Notes: a model not told the origin generated them from the letters alone. Positions 30,277-41,659 are shown, counted from the first letter of the stretch. The stretch: 64,000 nt of DNA from Haemaphysalis longicornis (GCA_013339765.2 JABSTR010003165.1:1-64000); one strand, 5' to 3'. A program made the numbers and translations.

Positions 30277-31762
30277 CTCGATAGGCGAAAAGAGATATTA
30301 AACCTATTGCTACTTATCTGTCAGACATTATTACCGCTACAGCAACATCAAGGGTTGTTGTCAAAGGAACAAATTGGCAGGGAATACATTGCTGTACAAT
30401 TATTGCGATACGACCAGACGAGTGAGATCAGATATCTCTTTTTCAAACATAGAGTAGCGATTGAGAAGGTATATGTTGAATTTAACTGCGTTTCCTGGAG
30501 ACAAAGGGCCTCTCATTGGTTAGCATGAAGAATTTTATATATATAATTTTTCATTAGGCCCCTGCAGTTCCATTGTACAATGCTTTGTATTGTATTCGGC
30601 GCTTAAAGAAAAATACAGCAAATACGTGTGCATGTGTCAGTGGTTTTATTCTTTCCATTGAGCCTTTGCTAGGGCCAGTGATACGCGGAGCTCAATTATT
30701 CCCATGGCCCATGTTGCCATGGTTGACCGACCTGACCGAGGTGACCGAGCTGACGTGGGCGTTACGTCGATCTTTTCGTCTAGTGACAAAGGGGTAGATG
30801 CGGATCTGGCTCCTTTTTCCTGGCTTTTTTGAGAGTGCCGGTTTTGCTTGACGTGCGTGATAGTGGTGGCTGCTGCAGAAGTGTGATTGCGGAAGTTGAG
30901 GCAGAGCCCTCCACTTCCATGCTTACTGTTTCCATGGAGACCAGTACAGTAGGAGCAGAAGGCAAGCCATTTCCACCAACGGCGTCATTTGCCACCTCAG
31001 CTGCTCTAGAGTCCCCAGGCTGTGGGCAACGTTCTGGGCAGCAGAAGCCAGCCTGGTGGATGGTGGGGATGGAACCAGGTACGCTTCACTGCACAGGGTC
31101 ACCACAGCAACCTGACGCCGCCCGCCCCCCCGGCAGGCAGCGTCAACGTAGCTTCCTGCGGGAAGCATTGAAGCCGTTTCCGAGCTTCGGGTTACGACAA
31201 GTTTTGCGTAACTTTAATGTTTATAATTTCCTTGTCATCCTTGAATTTTTCACAGGAACGGGATTACGCAGCGTGGGGCTCATGAAAGTTACAACACCTG
31301 AATTTCATGTTGTTGAACTCGCCTGTCTCACTCTAAAAATATATGCTCCCCAGAGGTTCTAAATTGTCTGTCCTCCAGTGATCCTCCTCATGAGTTTTTT
31401 AGGAACACGGAGTAGGGAGGTTTAGTTTTCTATCGCATAGGATGTCTTCAGGATATACAAAGATAGTTTTTAAGGAGTTTAATGAAATGCTTCAGGGGAT
31501 TTAAGGAGTTAAAATCGGGTATTCATTACGCCCTCAACAGCGTTTTTAGGTGATGTTTATAGAGTTTTGAGGTGGTCGAGTACAATATACTCGCTCCCTT
31601 GAGGGGGCAAGAATATCCGACTGGGGGGATGTATTTAGGAGGGTTGCAGTGAGCCGTTTATCTTTATGGAGTTTTTCCTGAGAATAAGAACTTTATGGGA
31701 GTATTGTATGCTTTCTTGAGAAGCTTTCACAAACCCAGAATGGAGGTTGTTGTCCCCCAACT
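30277..31762. other. Mostly unassigned; one possible ORF1-like fragment
   Basis: On the minus strand 30995-30780 is an open frame starting MANDAVGGNGLPSAPT and ending in a Lys/Arg-rich stretch (LKKARKKEPDPHLP). Its place upstream of the I/Nimb-like LINE would suit an ORF1 start, but no CCHC knuckle or other diagnostic motif is present. The rest contains no recognisable coding sequence. Confidence 0.3.
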
Positions 31763-31931
31763 ACGTATTGCGTACTGAAATTCAAAACAGAGCAAAAAGA
31801 CGAGAATAAAAAACGACGACACAAGTCGCTTTTGTTGTTTCCTTGTCCGGTTTCCTTGTCCCGTCTTTTTGCGCTGTTTCGAATTTCAGTATGCACAACC
31901 TAGCCCAAACCATCGTTCTAACGTATTGCGT
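31763..31931. mobile_element. Fold-back short element with 11-bp target duplication
   Basis: ACGTATTGCGT occurs at 31763-31773 and again, identically, at 31921-31931. The 147 bp between begin ACTGAAATTCAAAACAGAGC and contain the inverted counterpart (GCGCTGTTTCGAATTTCAGT) near 31871-31890, then an unpaired tail GCACAACCTAGCCC. The inverted repeats pair at most positions. An 11-bp duplication suits insertion by a retrotransposon-type or Mutator-like mechanism. Confidence 0.75.
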
Positions 31932-32902
31932 GTTCCGAACTGTTTTTCACTATGTTAATCCCCATTGGAAAGCTATAATAAAAGGTTAACACTTGGGGCG
32001 GTATCTTAAGTACAATGGTCCTTTTCTGAAATCTTTGAATGGAGTATTTGGCCTCTGTTCTTTTTTAATTGTCCAACAGCATAGACGCGGCTCAGAAAAT
32101 TACTTGCTCGATTGGTATCCTTGCACTTTCATACGTTGTGAAAGGAAGAAATTATTATGCAAGAATAAAAATTTCAGACATTCTTAACAGCAATTTATTT
32201 CTGGGTAATTACCGAATATATACAGAAAAAAACTGCAGTTTTACACAAAAGCATCTAAGGTAAAAAATTTAAACAAAGCGTAACTTACAATATTAAGGTT
32301 TTTTGATTATGTACATACATTTTGACCCATAAAAGCAACTGCGCAACTGATGTGACCAGAACTGATTAGATTTACGGTCTTCCCGCATGGCTGGTTACTT
32401 GCGAGTCCTCAAGTATGCCTAAAAAATCCGAAAACTGCAGGTAGAACTGGGGCATTTCACATTATATATCCAAACGATATGCGATAGAAGCACCACAGCC
32501 CTATAAAAAGTAACGGTCCAAGGAACAAAGCTGGCCATATGCGTCCACGCCAACAGCATCGTTGAACAATTGAACATTATCAACTAAACAGCATCATTAA
32601 ACTGCAGGCAGGGTGCGAAGGGAACTCCTTGTAAAGAAGCAACGAAAACAGAAAATTAGGCCAGATTTAAAAACAGCTTGCGTAGAGACCTGCTCAAAAT
32701 TTTAAGTCAAAATAAAACACAAGGCAGACACCGTGGTTAAAGCAACCTAATATTACTACAACAATGTGGTGTGGTAACCAAGGCCTATAAAACAGGTTTG
32801 CTCTAATGTTTAGACTTAATCGATAATGCAAGAGCTGCATTGAAAAAGTGTTTATACGGGAACGAAAGTCTTTGCTGAAGGCCTTTGTCCTGAAGTGGAT
32901 CT

Positions 32903-32928
32903 ATGATGATGATGATGACGATGATGAA
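32903..32928. repeat. ATG/GAT trinucleotide microsatellite
   Basis: ATGATGATGATGATGACGAT and continuation, one interruption. Confidence 0.9.
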
Positions 32929-33790
32929 ATACAGTAGAAGTTGATAATTTCAACCTGAGGGGTATCAAAAACTAGTTCAATTTAAGCGCAATTCCAATTG
33001 TAGAGCGCAAGCGATGATCGAGGGTTCTGCTTTTTCCGGTCTACTCTGCGATTGTATCTGATCGCAAGCCCAACAATCAGGCACTATAAAAAATTGGCCG
33101 CGTATCAGCTCGTTTAGTTGCAAATGCCGGCAAAAGACGATAACTGATCAGTTATCGGCTTTTGCGAAGTTAATGTAGAGTGTACACTCTAGTAAATGAC
33201 TCCCTTCGCTGTCCCGCTCACCTCTGATGTGGTTCCTCTTGCGTCGCGCTCCTCCCAAGGTAAACACACCAAAGGTTTGCTAAAATCATTGTAAATTTCC
33301 CGCGTTCCACTGCTCCAAAACGGGTGTCTTGATGCGAACGCTGCCGTACGGCGAAGACGCGCGTTAATCGAGGCGCCCTACTTCAACGTTTATAAAACCG
33401 CGTTTCTCTACTCCACGTGCGTTCCAAGCAGAACGTGGAACCTATATAGTGGAACCTTGCGTAACTGTTTCCGGTTGATTTCTTAAAATGGCGCCAGAAG
33501 CTATAGTGGCGCGGGCGACAGCAGGCGACGGCGGAGTGAATTCTTTTTCTGCAGTTGATGAAGTATTTAATTTCGCAAAAGCCAAGCATGCTTCATTTTT
33601 TATAAAGGAACACTGCAAATCTCACTTCTGTATTGATTTTTTGTCTCATATTTGCGTAATGTCTTGTTCTTCTTCAACAAGGTTGACAAGTATCGACATT
33701 ACACCGGACATAGACGGGTAGATTTAGCTGTGACTATATAAGACTATTCCGCAGGCATTGTTTTGCTTTGGCCAGATGGCTGAATCGAGT

Positions 33791-33834
33791 CACAGACAGA
33801 CCGACAGACAGACACACAGACCTACAGACAAACC
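33791..33834. repeat. CAGA tetranucleotide microsatellite
   Basis: Imperfect run of CAGA units (CACAGACAGACCGACAGACA and onward). Confidence 0.85.
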
Positions 33835-35255
33835 AAAGTTTCTGGGTCTAAGTAGCCCAAGAAAGACTATCGTCTCTAAAAAAACCACAGCGCTGGTGAG
33901 CCCGCCGATTGAACGTTTCCTGAGTGCACACCTGCTTGTGCTTCTCACTCATTCCTTTGGGTGTCTAGTAAATTTGGTTTTGTATTGCAATGCATTGTAT
34001 TCACTATGGGTCAATGTTTATATATCCAAGGAGGGGTGTAAGCCAGGGGCATTCAGTTCGAACTGAATTGTGGGGAGTTTTCCTCCACCTAAATACACAG
34101 TAAAGCACCGGTACCTGGATCAATTTGCATCAATATTACTTTCAAATTAACGAATTTCGAACTAACAAGCTTTCGCTGTATTACATCTGTTCTTTAGAGC
34201 AATAAAAGGTTTTCAATCGCCATCGTGGTACATCAGTAGTGCATTCATGATCAGTCACTGTAGCAACCTCAGCTTGCAGTTTCATCATAGAACGTGATCT
34301 CAGCCTGCCTTCATACAAACAAACCTAATTTGCAAACTTAACTTAGTGACAAAAAATTTTCGTCTTATGTTTCTTTCGCTATTATAGGTGCCTATCAGAG
34401 CATTAATAATTGAATGGCAGATTAGTTGGTCGGTCGCTGCCTAAATATTTAGTTACAACCTGGACGAACAGAAGCAGGAGACTCTGGGACAACTTTCTAT
34501 GGCATGGAGAGAAATCTACGGCGAGGGGAGGTAACCGTTTTGCATTACTGCACAAAGTATTTCCCAATAAACTAGTTTCGAGTTAGGTTTCGGCGTGATG
34601 GATACGCATTTGCTACAGTTGGTTTCTATGGAACCAAAACACGCGCCTCTATTGCTGTAGCCACGGGTGCATGCGGAGAGAGCCGTGGGGGTGAGATCAC
34701 GTGCAACCTTTGCGCCACTAGTGGTGATTTTCTCAACGAAACAAAACCAAAAGTTAAAAAAAGTAATGCTTACTGTTTCACATATTCCTTTAATTTATTG
34801 GCATTGTCAATGCAAAGCTAAAAAGAGAGATATATATTATGGATAGGCTTAGGTTATACCCATCAAATTATCTTTGTACAACCCCTTCCAATCGCGCAGT
34901 GAAATGTCCGAGTCCTGCCGGCAGCTTCGCCTATCCTCCCGTAGCATTCTCTCCATTTCCATAGAAAGTTGTCCCCGAGAATAGGATATCTCTGTAGCGG
35001 TGAAAAAGCGGTCACTGTCATAAACTATCCGCTCAGATTTATCACCTGAAATGTTGGTAGCATTTTGTCTGGCGTACCCGCAAATTTTCTCACCATTCTA
35101 CCGCCGTGCTACCATTGTTGCCAGACCAGAAATGTACTCTCCACAAAAAGAGCGGCGGCCGGTACGCGCCAGTTTATGTGACACCTTCGCCTTATGTACA
35201 TAAACTTTTTTCTCTCGTTGTTTCCTTTGCCTCAGCTCTTCGAGCTAAGAGTTAA

Positions 35256-35545
35256 GCGTTAAGCGTGGTTAAACTTACCTCAGCGATCCTCGAAGCAGAC
35301 AAGACCGCCCTGGATCTCCCACCAAAGACAGCAACAACAAAACTCCTGCACCTTGGCGTCCGCAACCCATTGGAAGAATTTGAAGAGGCAAACACGTCTC
35401 TCAAATTAAACGGCTTAAACTAACCCTAACGGATAGGGCAATGCTCTTGAAACTATGATACTCTATACCACCCACCAATGACCAGACAGTTCACACACCC
35501 CCTGGCTATACGACAAAACATTCGCGTTGCTCCGATCACACGAAA
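35256..35545 (+). pseudogene. I/Nimb-like LINE C-terminal fragment (plus strand)
   Basis: The plus strand reads AILEADKTALDLPPKTATTK, then LLHLGVRNPLEEFEEA, QIKRLKLTLTDRAMLLKL and TPPGYTTKHS after small shifts. This matches the region after RT in I/Nimb LINEs (AxKxALGLPxxTxTxRLLxLGVxNTxEELxEA). It is about 290 bp, with no other part of the element adjacent. It adjoins the Tigger remnant. Confidence 0.6.
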
Positions 35546-35657
35546 TACCGTAAAGAACCGCGTATAATAGGAGCCCGAATTTAATACGAGTTAATATTTT
35601 AGGGACGCCACAGTAGAGAAAACAAACCTTGTTTTTATTGGTTCTCCATGTCAACGC

Positions 35658-36199
35658 TCATATCACACGATTGATGATATGTCCGCACCTTTCTATCTCT
35701 TTCTTCCTCGGCCGCGCTTTCTTCCGATAATTCTTATCCGAGCTGTCGTGCCAAAGATACTTATGTTCTGTCCCAGCGAGGGAATTTGAGATTCCGCCTT
35801 TCTTAAATGAGTGACGAACAAGATCTTGTGGGATGCTCACCCACGCGTCTGCTATCCACTTGTACAGATTGGGTGGCGATGCTCACTTCAGCCACCCATC
35901 GGAGTGACAGCAGCCTCACGTGAGCGCATCCACTCAGCGTAGCACCTTCTGACGGTGGCATTGACACGTTTGCTTATACAAGCATCAAGAGGCTGTTGTT
36001 GCGGTGTCATCGCACGCGGGATGACAATGAGCTGAGTGCTGTCATCGAGCAGCAGGTTGTTGACAGACTGGCCAAATTGCAGCGAAATGCTTTCAGCACG
36101 AGGACGGATGGGAAGGACAAAAGTGTTCCGGGCCGTCTTCACCACACCAACTTTTCTCAGTCCAGGACGGACTACTCATTCATCCCACCTTTCTCATGA
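35658..36199 (-). pseudogene. Tigger/pogo transposase, C-terminal part
   Basis: The minus strand reads QSVNNLLLDDSTQLIVIPRA, MTPQQQPLDACISKRVNATV and RRCYAEWM. In Tigger/jerky-type DDE transposases the equivalent is VVIPGGMTSxLQPLDVxxNKPFK followed by YxEWM. Downstream VRHSFKKGGISNSLAGTEHKYLW corresponds to the conserved SFKxCGISNALDGTEDxxLW end. The second catalytic block (LVLDSF) is degraded to FVLPIRPRAE. One stop near 35888 and a frameshift. Confidence 0.72.
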
Positions 36200-36595
36200 C
36201 ATCTCACGATATTAAGTGCAATGCACTTCTTAAGCGACCCTGAACCTGCGTCCGCCGGCGATGTCCGCGCACGTGGAGATGGGCGCGCGCAGCCTGGCCG
36301 CTGACATGGCACATACCCACGTGGGGGATTGGCCAGGAATCCCCTCGTCTTCCTTGGCAACGGGGGAGATGGGCGCGCGCTGCCTGGCCGCTGACATGGG
36401 ACATACCCACGTGGGGGATTGGCCAAGGAATCGGGCGTGAGAAGGGCTAATGCACCTGCTTAAAGGAGTACTGACACGAAATTTCAAAGCTGAGATCCGC
36501 TCTAGCAATCAAGTACAACGACAACACCAATAGGTGTCTGTGAATAAATGCATCTTTATTTCTTTGTAGTTGTCTGTGTGTGTGTGATCTCTCTT
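36200..36595. repeat. GC-rich insert with 90-bp tandem duplication
   Basis: GAGATGGGCGCGCGC starts a unit at 36276 and again at 36366. The copies share CTGGCCGCTGACATGG and ACATACCCACGTGGGGGATT. After them comes GGAGTACTGACACGAAATTT, a stretch I associate with a common tick interspersed repeat. The whole block interrupts the Tigger transposase, so it is a later insertion. It may be a non-autonomous DNA element; no clear terminal repeats were found. Confidence 0.6.
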
Positions 36596-36838
36596 TCGCG
36601 AACATTACCGAACCGCGCAAATTCAACTCGTGCATTCGCACTTTCACATTCTTCCCCTCGGGTAAATGCGGGGAATTTTTTTTTCGGCAGGTAGAAAAGA
36701 AAGCCTTTTTAGACTCTTTAGAAAGCGTCTTGCGCCTGAAGACTACATAGGGAGGAAGCTTGTGGCCGACTGCCTTGCACGCCAGCATGACGGTCACGGG
36801 CATGGTCTCATTCCCGGTGGTCCGTGTTGATTCTCACT
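36596..36838 (-). pseudogene. Tigger/pogo transposase, middle part
   Basis: The minus strand gives TTGNETMPVTVMLACKAV and GHKLPPYVVFRRKTL, the hallmark block of Tigger/jerky transposases (RTTGxExxRVTVMLxxxADGxKLPPxVIFKxKTLPK). It continues to LPEGKNVKVRMHELN. It is bounded on one side by the BEL LTR and on the other by the GC-rich insert. One frame throughout. Confidence 0.78.
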
Positions 36839-36957
36839 TGTGTGGTCACTTCGAAGAAGAGAAGAAAAAGCGCGTGGCTTGTGCTCGCGCTAGTGCCTAA
36901 TCAGAGGAAATAAAAGTTCAAGGTGTTCCGAATGATAGCGCGGCATCGGGTCTTCTC
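36839..36957 (+). repeat. BEL/Pao 5' LTR
   Basis: It aligns with 41531-41655: GTCACTT, GAAGAAGAGAAGAAA, AAATAAAAGTT, GTTCCGAA and TCGGGTCTTCTC are shared. AATAAA lies at about 36909. It starts TGTGTGG. A TGG-initiated primer-binding site follows. Confidence 0.82.
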
Positions 36958-36972
36958 TGGCATCGTGTCCTG
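36958..36972 (+). other. Probable tRNA primer-binding site of BEL
   Basis: TGGCATCGTGTCCTG lies immediately after the LTR. A TGG start pairs with a tRNA 3' CCA end. The tRNA type is not identified. Confidence 0.5.
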
Positions 36973-36976
36973 ACCG

Positions 36977-38437
36977 ATGAACAAGCTCCGCCGTCAGCGA
37001 GGCGCTCTCCGTGGAGCCATCACGTGGCTGCTCAAGGCAGCCATCGACCTCTACGAAAGCCCCTCGCCGTCTCCGCATGACCTGCAAGAGGCCATAGACC
37101 AGCTGGCAAGTAAAGAACGCGAACTGAAATAACTGGATGACAAGATCGGGGAAGCACTCGAAGGCGATGAGTTCGGCTAGGATATTGCCGACGTGATAGA
37201 ATATCACGAAAAAATATGTCGTGAGATTAGATGGCTGTGCTCGGCCTTGAGTGAGCTGCAGGCGCCCATGAGAGCTTCCGGTGGAAGAAGTGCAGGGGAA
37301 CCACCACCAGTTCAATCGCAGAGCGTGGAGGTCGAAGGCGTCCGCCCTGCAGCCAAACCGAACCCACCGCCGCACGTTTGCTGTCATCCATTGACATCGC
37401 GGGTTGTCCTGCCGACGCTGCAAGTCCCCCACTTTTCTGGCGAGCCACGCGAATGGCAGTGCTTTTGGGACCATTTTGAGGCGACCATTTATAACCACCC
37501 GGACCTACCCGACATATAAAAATTTAAGTATGTGAGGTCTTACCTTACCGGAGACGCAAAACGCGCCGTTGAATGGATTCGTCTAAACGACGCAAATTAC
37601 CGTCAGGTGGTGAAGATCCTCACCGACGAGTTTGGACGCACAGAACTTCTCGTGGACGACCACGCAAATAGCCTACTCGCCGTCGCACCGATTCAATCGT
37701 CAACGCAAGTGGCACGCCTCCGAGACCTGTACGAGCAGGTACAATTCAGGAATGGCGGTCTCGAGAGCCTTGGCGTTCCAGCGTCCGAGTACGCAGTGAT
37801 CCTTAACCGAGTCCTTATGCGCTCGCTGACAGAACACCTAGCATTTCAGTACCGCCAGCGCATGAAGGATACAGCCAGCGACGCCAACGCCGAGCCAACG
37901 CCTCGAGAGCAGCAAGTCAAGGCCATCATGGCGTTTTTAAAGGTGCAGGTGTAGAGCAGGGAGAAGAGTCGGGCTTTGAGGTCAAATTCTGAGTCAAAAA
38001 GGTCGCCAGATCGACAGCCGCCGAGAAATTCATCTCGTGTTTTGCCGTCAGCCTTGGCATTGACGGCTGGGTTTGCATCCAGTTCAACGGATCCGCCACC
38101 GGGAGGACCAGTGATGTGTTTCTTGTGTGATAGTAAGAGCCACAAGGCAAAGGAATGCCGACCTGTCTTGGTGGTCGAAGAGAAGCGACGGCGCCTTTCA
38201 AAGAACCACTGCTGTTTTACATGCGCGAGACAAGACATGACACGCAGCTACCGCTCCAGCACGACACTCAAGTGTGATACTTGTTCGGGACCTCACATAA
38301 CCGTCTTTTGTGACATTTGCGGGCAATCAGGGATCACCTGCACAACTGCTGCTCGCCGTGACGGAGACACCGATGGTGAGCAAGTTCCAGAACGAGATCG
38401 TAATGGGACGACAGCTCCTGCCAGCAGCACGTGCTAA
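36977..38437 (+). pseudogene. BEL/Pao Gag, interrupted by stop codons
   Basis: ATG at 36977 lies just after the primer-binding site. An N-terminal helical part (MNKLRRQRGALRGAITWLLK) is followed by the BEL Gag core: LPTLQVPHFSGEPREWQCFW, FEATIYNHPDLPDI, FKYVRSYLTGDAKRAVEWI, LLVDDHANSLLAV and RDLYEQVQFRNGGLESLG. The zinc-knuckle region has CFLCDSKSHKAKEC and then HCCFTC and CDTCSGPHITVFC. All lie in one frame of about 487 codons with stops at about 37130, 37178, 37517 and 37952. Gag packages the element RNA. No frameshift is needed to read it. Confidence 0.9.
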
Positions 38438-39619
38438 TCGTCGGTGCTGCTCCAAACTGCCACAGTGTAGGCATCTGGTGACTGTGGTCCGCCGGTGTTG
38501 GTCCGGCTACTCCTCAATACTGGGAGCCAGCGAGCCTTCGTGAGCAGTCACCTGTGTCGTCAGCTGGCTCTGCCTGCCTCTGGAGTGAATGAATTGGCCG
38601 TGTTTACTTTTGGCAGTTCGAAGCGTCCGTGATCGTACCAGTGCTAGAAGGTGGCGATCACCTTACGAAGAAGCTATAAATCGAGTCCAGTTACCCTCGA
38701 TGCTCTCCAAGTGCCACAGGTCTGCAGGGTAAAGGGTCCACCTGTTGAAGGCGAAGTGGTAAAGGTGCTTCGCGACCGCAAGTTACTCGTTGCCGACGAA
38801 CCTGAAATAGGGCAGACACAAACACCGACTATAAGCGTACTGGTGTGTTCCGACAACTACTGGAGACTCGTGAGCGGACGCATCGAGCACATCAACCACT
38901 GCCTTTGCGCAGTTGAGACAGTGTTTGGCTGGGTGCTCCAGGGTCTTTACTCAAGTACCCACAATCCCCTGGTGAGGAGCAGCAGTTCGAATGCTTTGTT
39001 TTTGGGTTGTGTTGATGGACCGGACGAAAGTTACCAAATAATTCATTCCTCAGAAATGTGGAGGTTGGATGCTATAGGGATAACTGACACTCCTGAGAAG
39101 TCTAAAGCTTGAGACCACGGTGCGTTGGTGAAGTTTCAGAGTCAACTCTACAAGGAAGATGGTCGATACGTCGTGTCGCTTATGACTGAAACGCCAGGTC
39201 TTATGTCCAGCACTAACCGAGCTGTCGTGGAGAGCAGACTTCGACGGCAGCTACAACGCTTCGAACATCAGCCCAATCTTTTAGAACAGTACGACGTAGT
39301 TATCAGCGAATACTTCAAGGAAGGTCATCCTCATCGAGTGGTGCAGCGGGAAGTCCCCGGGGAAACAGTTTACTTCCTCCCTCATCACGCAGTTGTCAGA
39401 CAGGAAGTAGTGACGATGAAGGTTCGCGTGGTATTTGATGCTTCATCGCACGAGAAAGGCGAACCATCTTTTAACGACATGCTGGACAAAGGTGTTAAGC
39501 TTGGGCCTGAGCTCCTGCAGTTATTTTTGCAGTTCAGGTGCTATACTGTCGTAATGACTCCTGATTTCCGAAAGGACTTTCTACAGATATCGATTCGTCG
39601 ACTTGAGCTACTAGCATGA
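38438..39619 (+). pseudogene. BEL/Pao Pol: aspartic protease and RT start
   Basis: In the same frame as Gag. The protease reads VRLLLNTGSQRAFVSSHLC; BEL proteases have DTGSQRSF, so the catalytic Asp is Asn here. Then VLVCSDNYWRLVSGRIEHIN and AVETVFGWVLQG, the A17-type protease end. The RT N-terminus has YFLPHHAVVRQE, KVRVVFDASSHEKGEPSFND and MLDKGVKLGPELLQLFLQF. The frame stops at 39617, right after FLQISIRRLELLA, and the RT palm with YxDD is absent. Stops occur at about 38435, 38477, 38635, 38647 and 39110. Confidence 0.88.
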
Positions 39620-40024
39620 TTTCTCGCTCCGAGGCTGTGGAGCTACATACGACAAGTTCCGGAGTTCGCAGATTCTCTTGCTTCATTCTGGACCAATTCA
39701 GCCAGAGCGCTACACTGTATTTCATGGGACTCAAGCCGCTGGGAGACCTTCGTAAGAAATCGAGTCACTGACATTGAACAATTAACAAGAGGGTGTACCT
39801 GGCAGCACTGTATGAGTGCTCACAATGCCGCTGACTTGCCTACATGTGGAAAGTCGGCTCTGGCTCTAACGCGAAAGACGCTTTGGTGGATGGGACCATC
39901 GTGGTTAAGAATTCCTGAAGAGGACTGGCGTAATACAACTTTTCCATTGGTGCCAACGAGTGACCTGCCTCAAGAGCTTGCATTCGTATGCCCAGATCGG
40001 GTTGTTCGAGGGCCGGAACTTTAG
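39620..40024 (+). pseudogene. BEL/Pao RNase H end
   Basis: The same frame continues after the deleted RT palm with RALHCISWDSSRWETFVRNRV, TRGCTWQHCMSAHNAADLPT and KTLWWMGPSWLRIPEEDW. These correspond to W-KTFVxNRVxEIQ, WxHxPGxxNPADxxTRG and LWWxGPxWL, the conserved run after RNase H in BEL/Pao Pol. The deletion that removed the palm and the first RNase H part kept the frame. A similar but inverted copy of this stretch and the next is found at 42990-43295. Confidence 0.85.
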
Positions 40025-41500
40025 TCTGCCGGCCTGCTTGACCTCCATCGCTATAGTCGCCTCTACTGAGGTACTGCGTGGGGTATGAGGTTCCACCATA
40101 ATACCGCCCCAAGCATGCCGTCAGTTTCTGGCCCACTCCAAGCAACGGAAATTACCGAGGCAGAACTGTACGGGTTGCGACTCGTTCAACGCACTGCCTT
40201 TCCTTCCAAGCTCGTAGCACGTCGTGGAGGCCTGCTACTTCCCTCGAGCTCCAGCGTGCTCACTCTACAACCCGATATCGACGAGGACAGTCGGCTTCGA
40301 GTGGGCGGTCGTCTACACGGACTAGATAGTCCGGAGGAGCTGAAACATCAAGTATTGTTACCTGATGATCACCGATTTACCTGACTGTTGATCAATGCAA
40401 CGCATGTCCGCCTTCTGCACGCGGGTGTTCAGACTACACTGTTTGACCTTCGTTCACGATTCTGGATTTTGAAGGGACGTCAGACTGTCCGAAATGTACT
40501 GACGTCTTGCCTACCGTGCCGCCGTAGGCGCCTCCGTCCCGAGTCAGCACCTATGGCATGGTTGCCAAGGGATCGCCTAGCAGAAACTTCACCATTCGAC
40601 GTCGTCGTCGTGGACTTCTGTGGGCCCCCCTACTCACGCACTAGCTCCAATTCATCTACGAAGTTGTTCATCACTGTCTTCTTGTGCAGTCACGCGTGCG
40701 GTGCACTTAGAGCTAACCTCGGATTTAAGCACACGAACCTTCCTTCTCGCATTCCGGCCCTCTACATCGAGACGCGGAATACAATCGACTGTGTAGTCGG
40801 ACAACGCCAAGACCTTCCAGTGCTGCGCAAGACAGCTTCGAGTGTTGTCTACACGAGAGATACAAGATCATGCCAGGTCCAAGCGAATTGAGTGGAAATT
40901 TATTGCGGAGCGTGCTCCATGGTGGGGTGGTTTTCGGAGCGCGTCTTCCGTACCATCAAGGACTCGCTCAAACGTTGTCTGGGTCGCAGCTGTCTTGATT
41001 ATGAAGAGTTGCTGACTCTGCTGTTGGAAGTTGAGGCGGCTGTGAACTGCCGCCCACTCATTCTAGATAGCAATGACAGTACCGAACTTAAGGCGCTCAC
41101 ACCTTCTGATTTCCTCATCGGGAAGCGCCCGATCAGTCTTGCCTTGAAAACAGAGTGCACCATGCAGACGTCCGCTGCTCCCGATCTGCGCCAACGTGCT
41201 AAGCACAGAGAGGAATTAGTACGTCGATTACGGAGCAGGTGGAAGAAAGAATATCTGCTTCTTCTGTGATCAGCGCATCACGGCGCGTCAACGCTCCCGT
41301 CTAGACTCCAAGTGGGGGACCTGGTCGTGGTTCAGGATGACAACGTGGCCCCACTGAGTTGGAAGATTGGCTGTGTGGTCCAGTCATTTTCTGGGTAGAG
41401 ATGGCGTCTAGCGCAACCACGACATTCTCCTACCTGGTGGACAGCGAATCTTACGCGCCAATCAGCGGCTCTGCCTTTTGGAGTCAACCACGGACGCGGC
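40025..41500 (+). pseudogene. BEL/Pao integrase
   Basis: The zinc-binding part has DSRLRVGGRLHGLD, LLPDDHRFT, INATHVRLLHAGVQTTLFDL and RSRFWILKGRQTVRNVL with SCLPCRR. The core has FDVVVVDFCGPPYS (first Asp). From about 40695 to 40930 the sense frame shifts (VHLELTSDLSTRTFL, then SDNAKTF with the second Asp), then returns with SERVFRTIKDSLKRCL and VEAAVNCRPL. The end reads LQVGDLVVVQDDNVAPLSWK, the C-terminal strand typical of BEL integrase. Stops at about 40022, 40067, 40382, 40889 and 41267; several are consistent with CGA to TGA changes. Confidence 0.87.
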
Positions 41501-41530
41501 AGGATGTTTATTCTCAATCGCGGGGGAGCG

Positions 41531-41655
41531 TGTGTGCGCGGTCACTTGGAAGAAGAGAAGAAAGAAGTGCGCTGTTTGTGCTCGCACTCGTGCTTAATGG
41601 GAAGAAATAAAAGTTAAAGAAGTTCCGAACGGTAGCGTGGGGTCGGGTCTTCTCT
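41531..41655 (+). repeat. BEL/Pao 3' LTR
   Basis: Starts TGTGTGCGCGGTCACTT after a purine-rich GCGGGGGAGCG stretch, contains AATAAA at about 41607 and ends TCGGGTCTTCTC. It matches the 5' LTR along its length. The Tigger transposase frame resumes directly beyond it. Confidence 0.85.
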
Positions 41656-41659
41656 AGTT

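Larger units (their letters stand above)
31932..35255. other. AT-rich DNA without recognisable genes
   Basis: No domain-bearing frame is visible. A 77-codon frame at 33488-33718 (MAPEAIVARATAGDG) follows a TATATA-like stretch but has no family features. Two microsatellites and a diverged inverted repeat (34474-34521 with 34929-34985, sharing GGGACAACTTTCTATGG) are the only structures I can name. Confidence 0.5.
36839..41655 (+). mobile_element. BEL/Pao LTR retrotransposon with both LTRs
   Basis: LTRs at 36839-36957 and 41531-41655 flank gag, protease, partial RT, RNase H/A17 region and integrase in one orientation. Apart from one out-of-frame stretch in integrase, coding continues in a single frame for 4.4 kb, broken by about fifteen stop codons. 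The RT palm is deleted in frame. It is inserted in a Tigger transposase. LTRs agree at roughly four of five positions, so the insertion is old. Confidence 0.88.

Noticed and set aside
30780..30995. ORF1 of the I/Nimb-like LINE
   Set aside because: Position fits, but there is no CCHC knuckle or alignable block, so it is kept only as a possibility in the unassigned interval.
33488..33721. A 77-codon frame with an upstream TATA-like stretch as a host gene
   Set aside because: No homology I can recognise, no splice structure, and an equally long antisense frame exists.
34474..34985. Terminal inverted repeats of a DNA transposon
   Set aside because: Only about 50 bp around GGGACAACTTTCTATGG pair. 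The flanks do not, and no transposase lies between, so two opposite copies of a short repeat are as likely.
36890..37498. Minus-strand 202-codon frame over BEL gag
   Set aside because: Antisense to a clear BEL Gag reading frame and without its own motifs.
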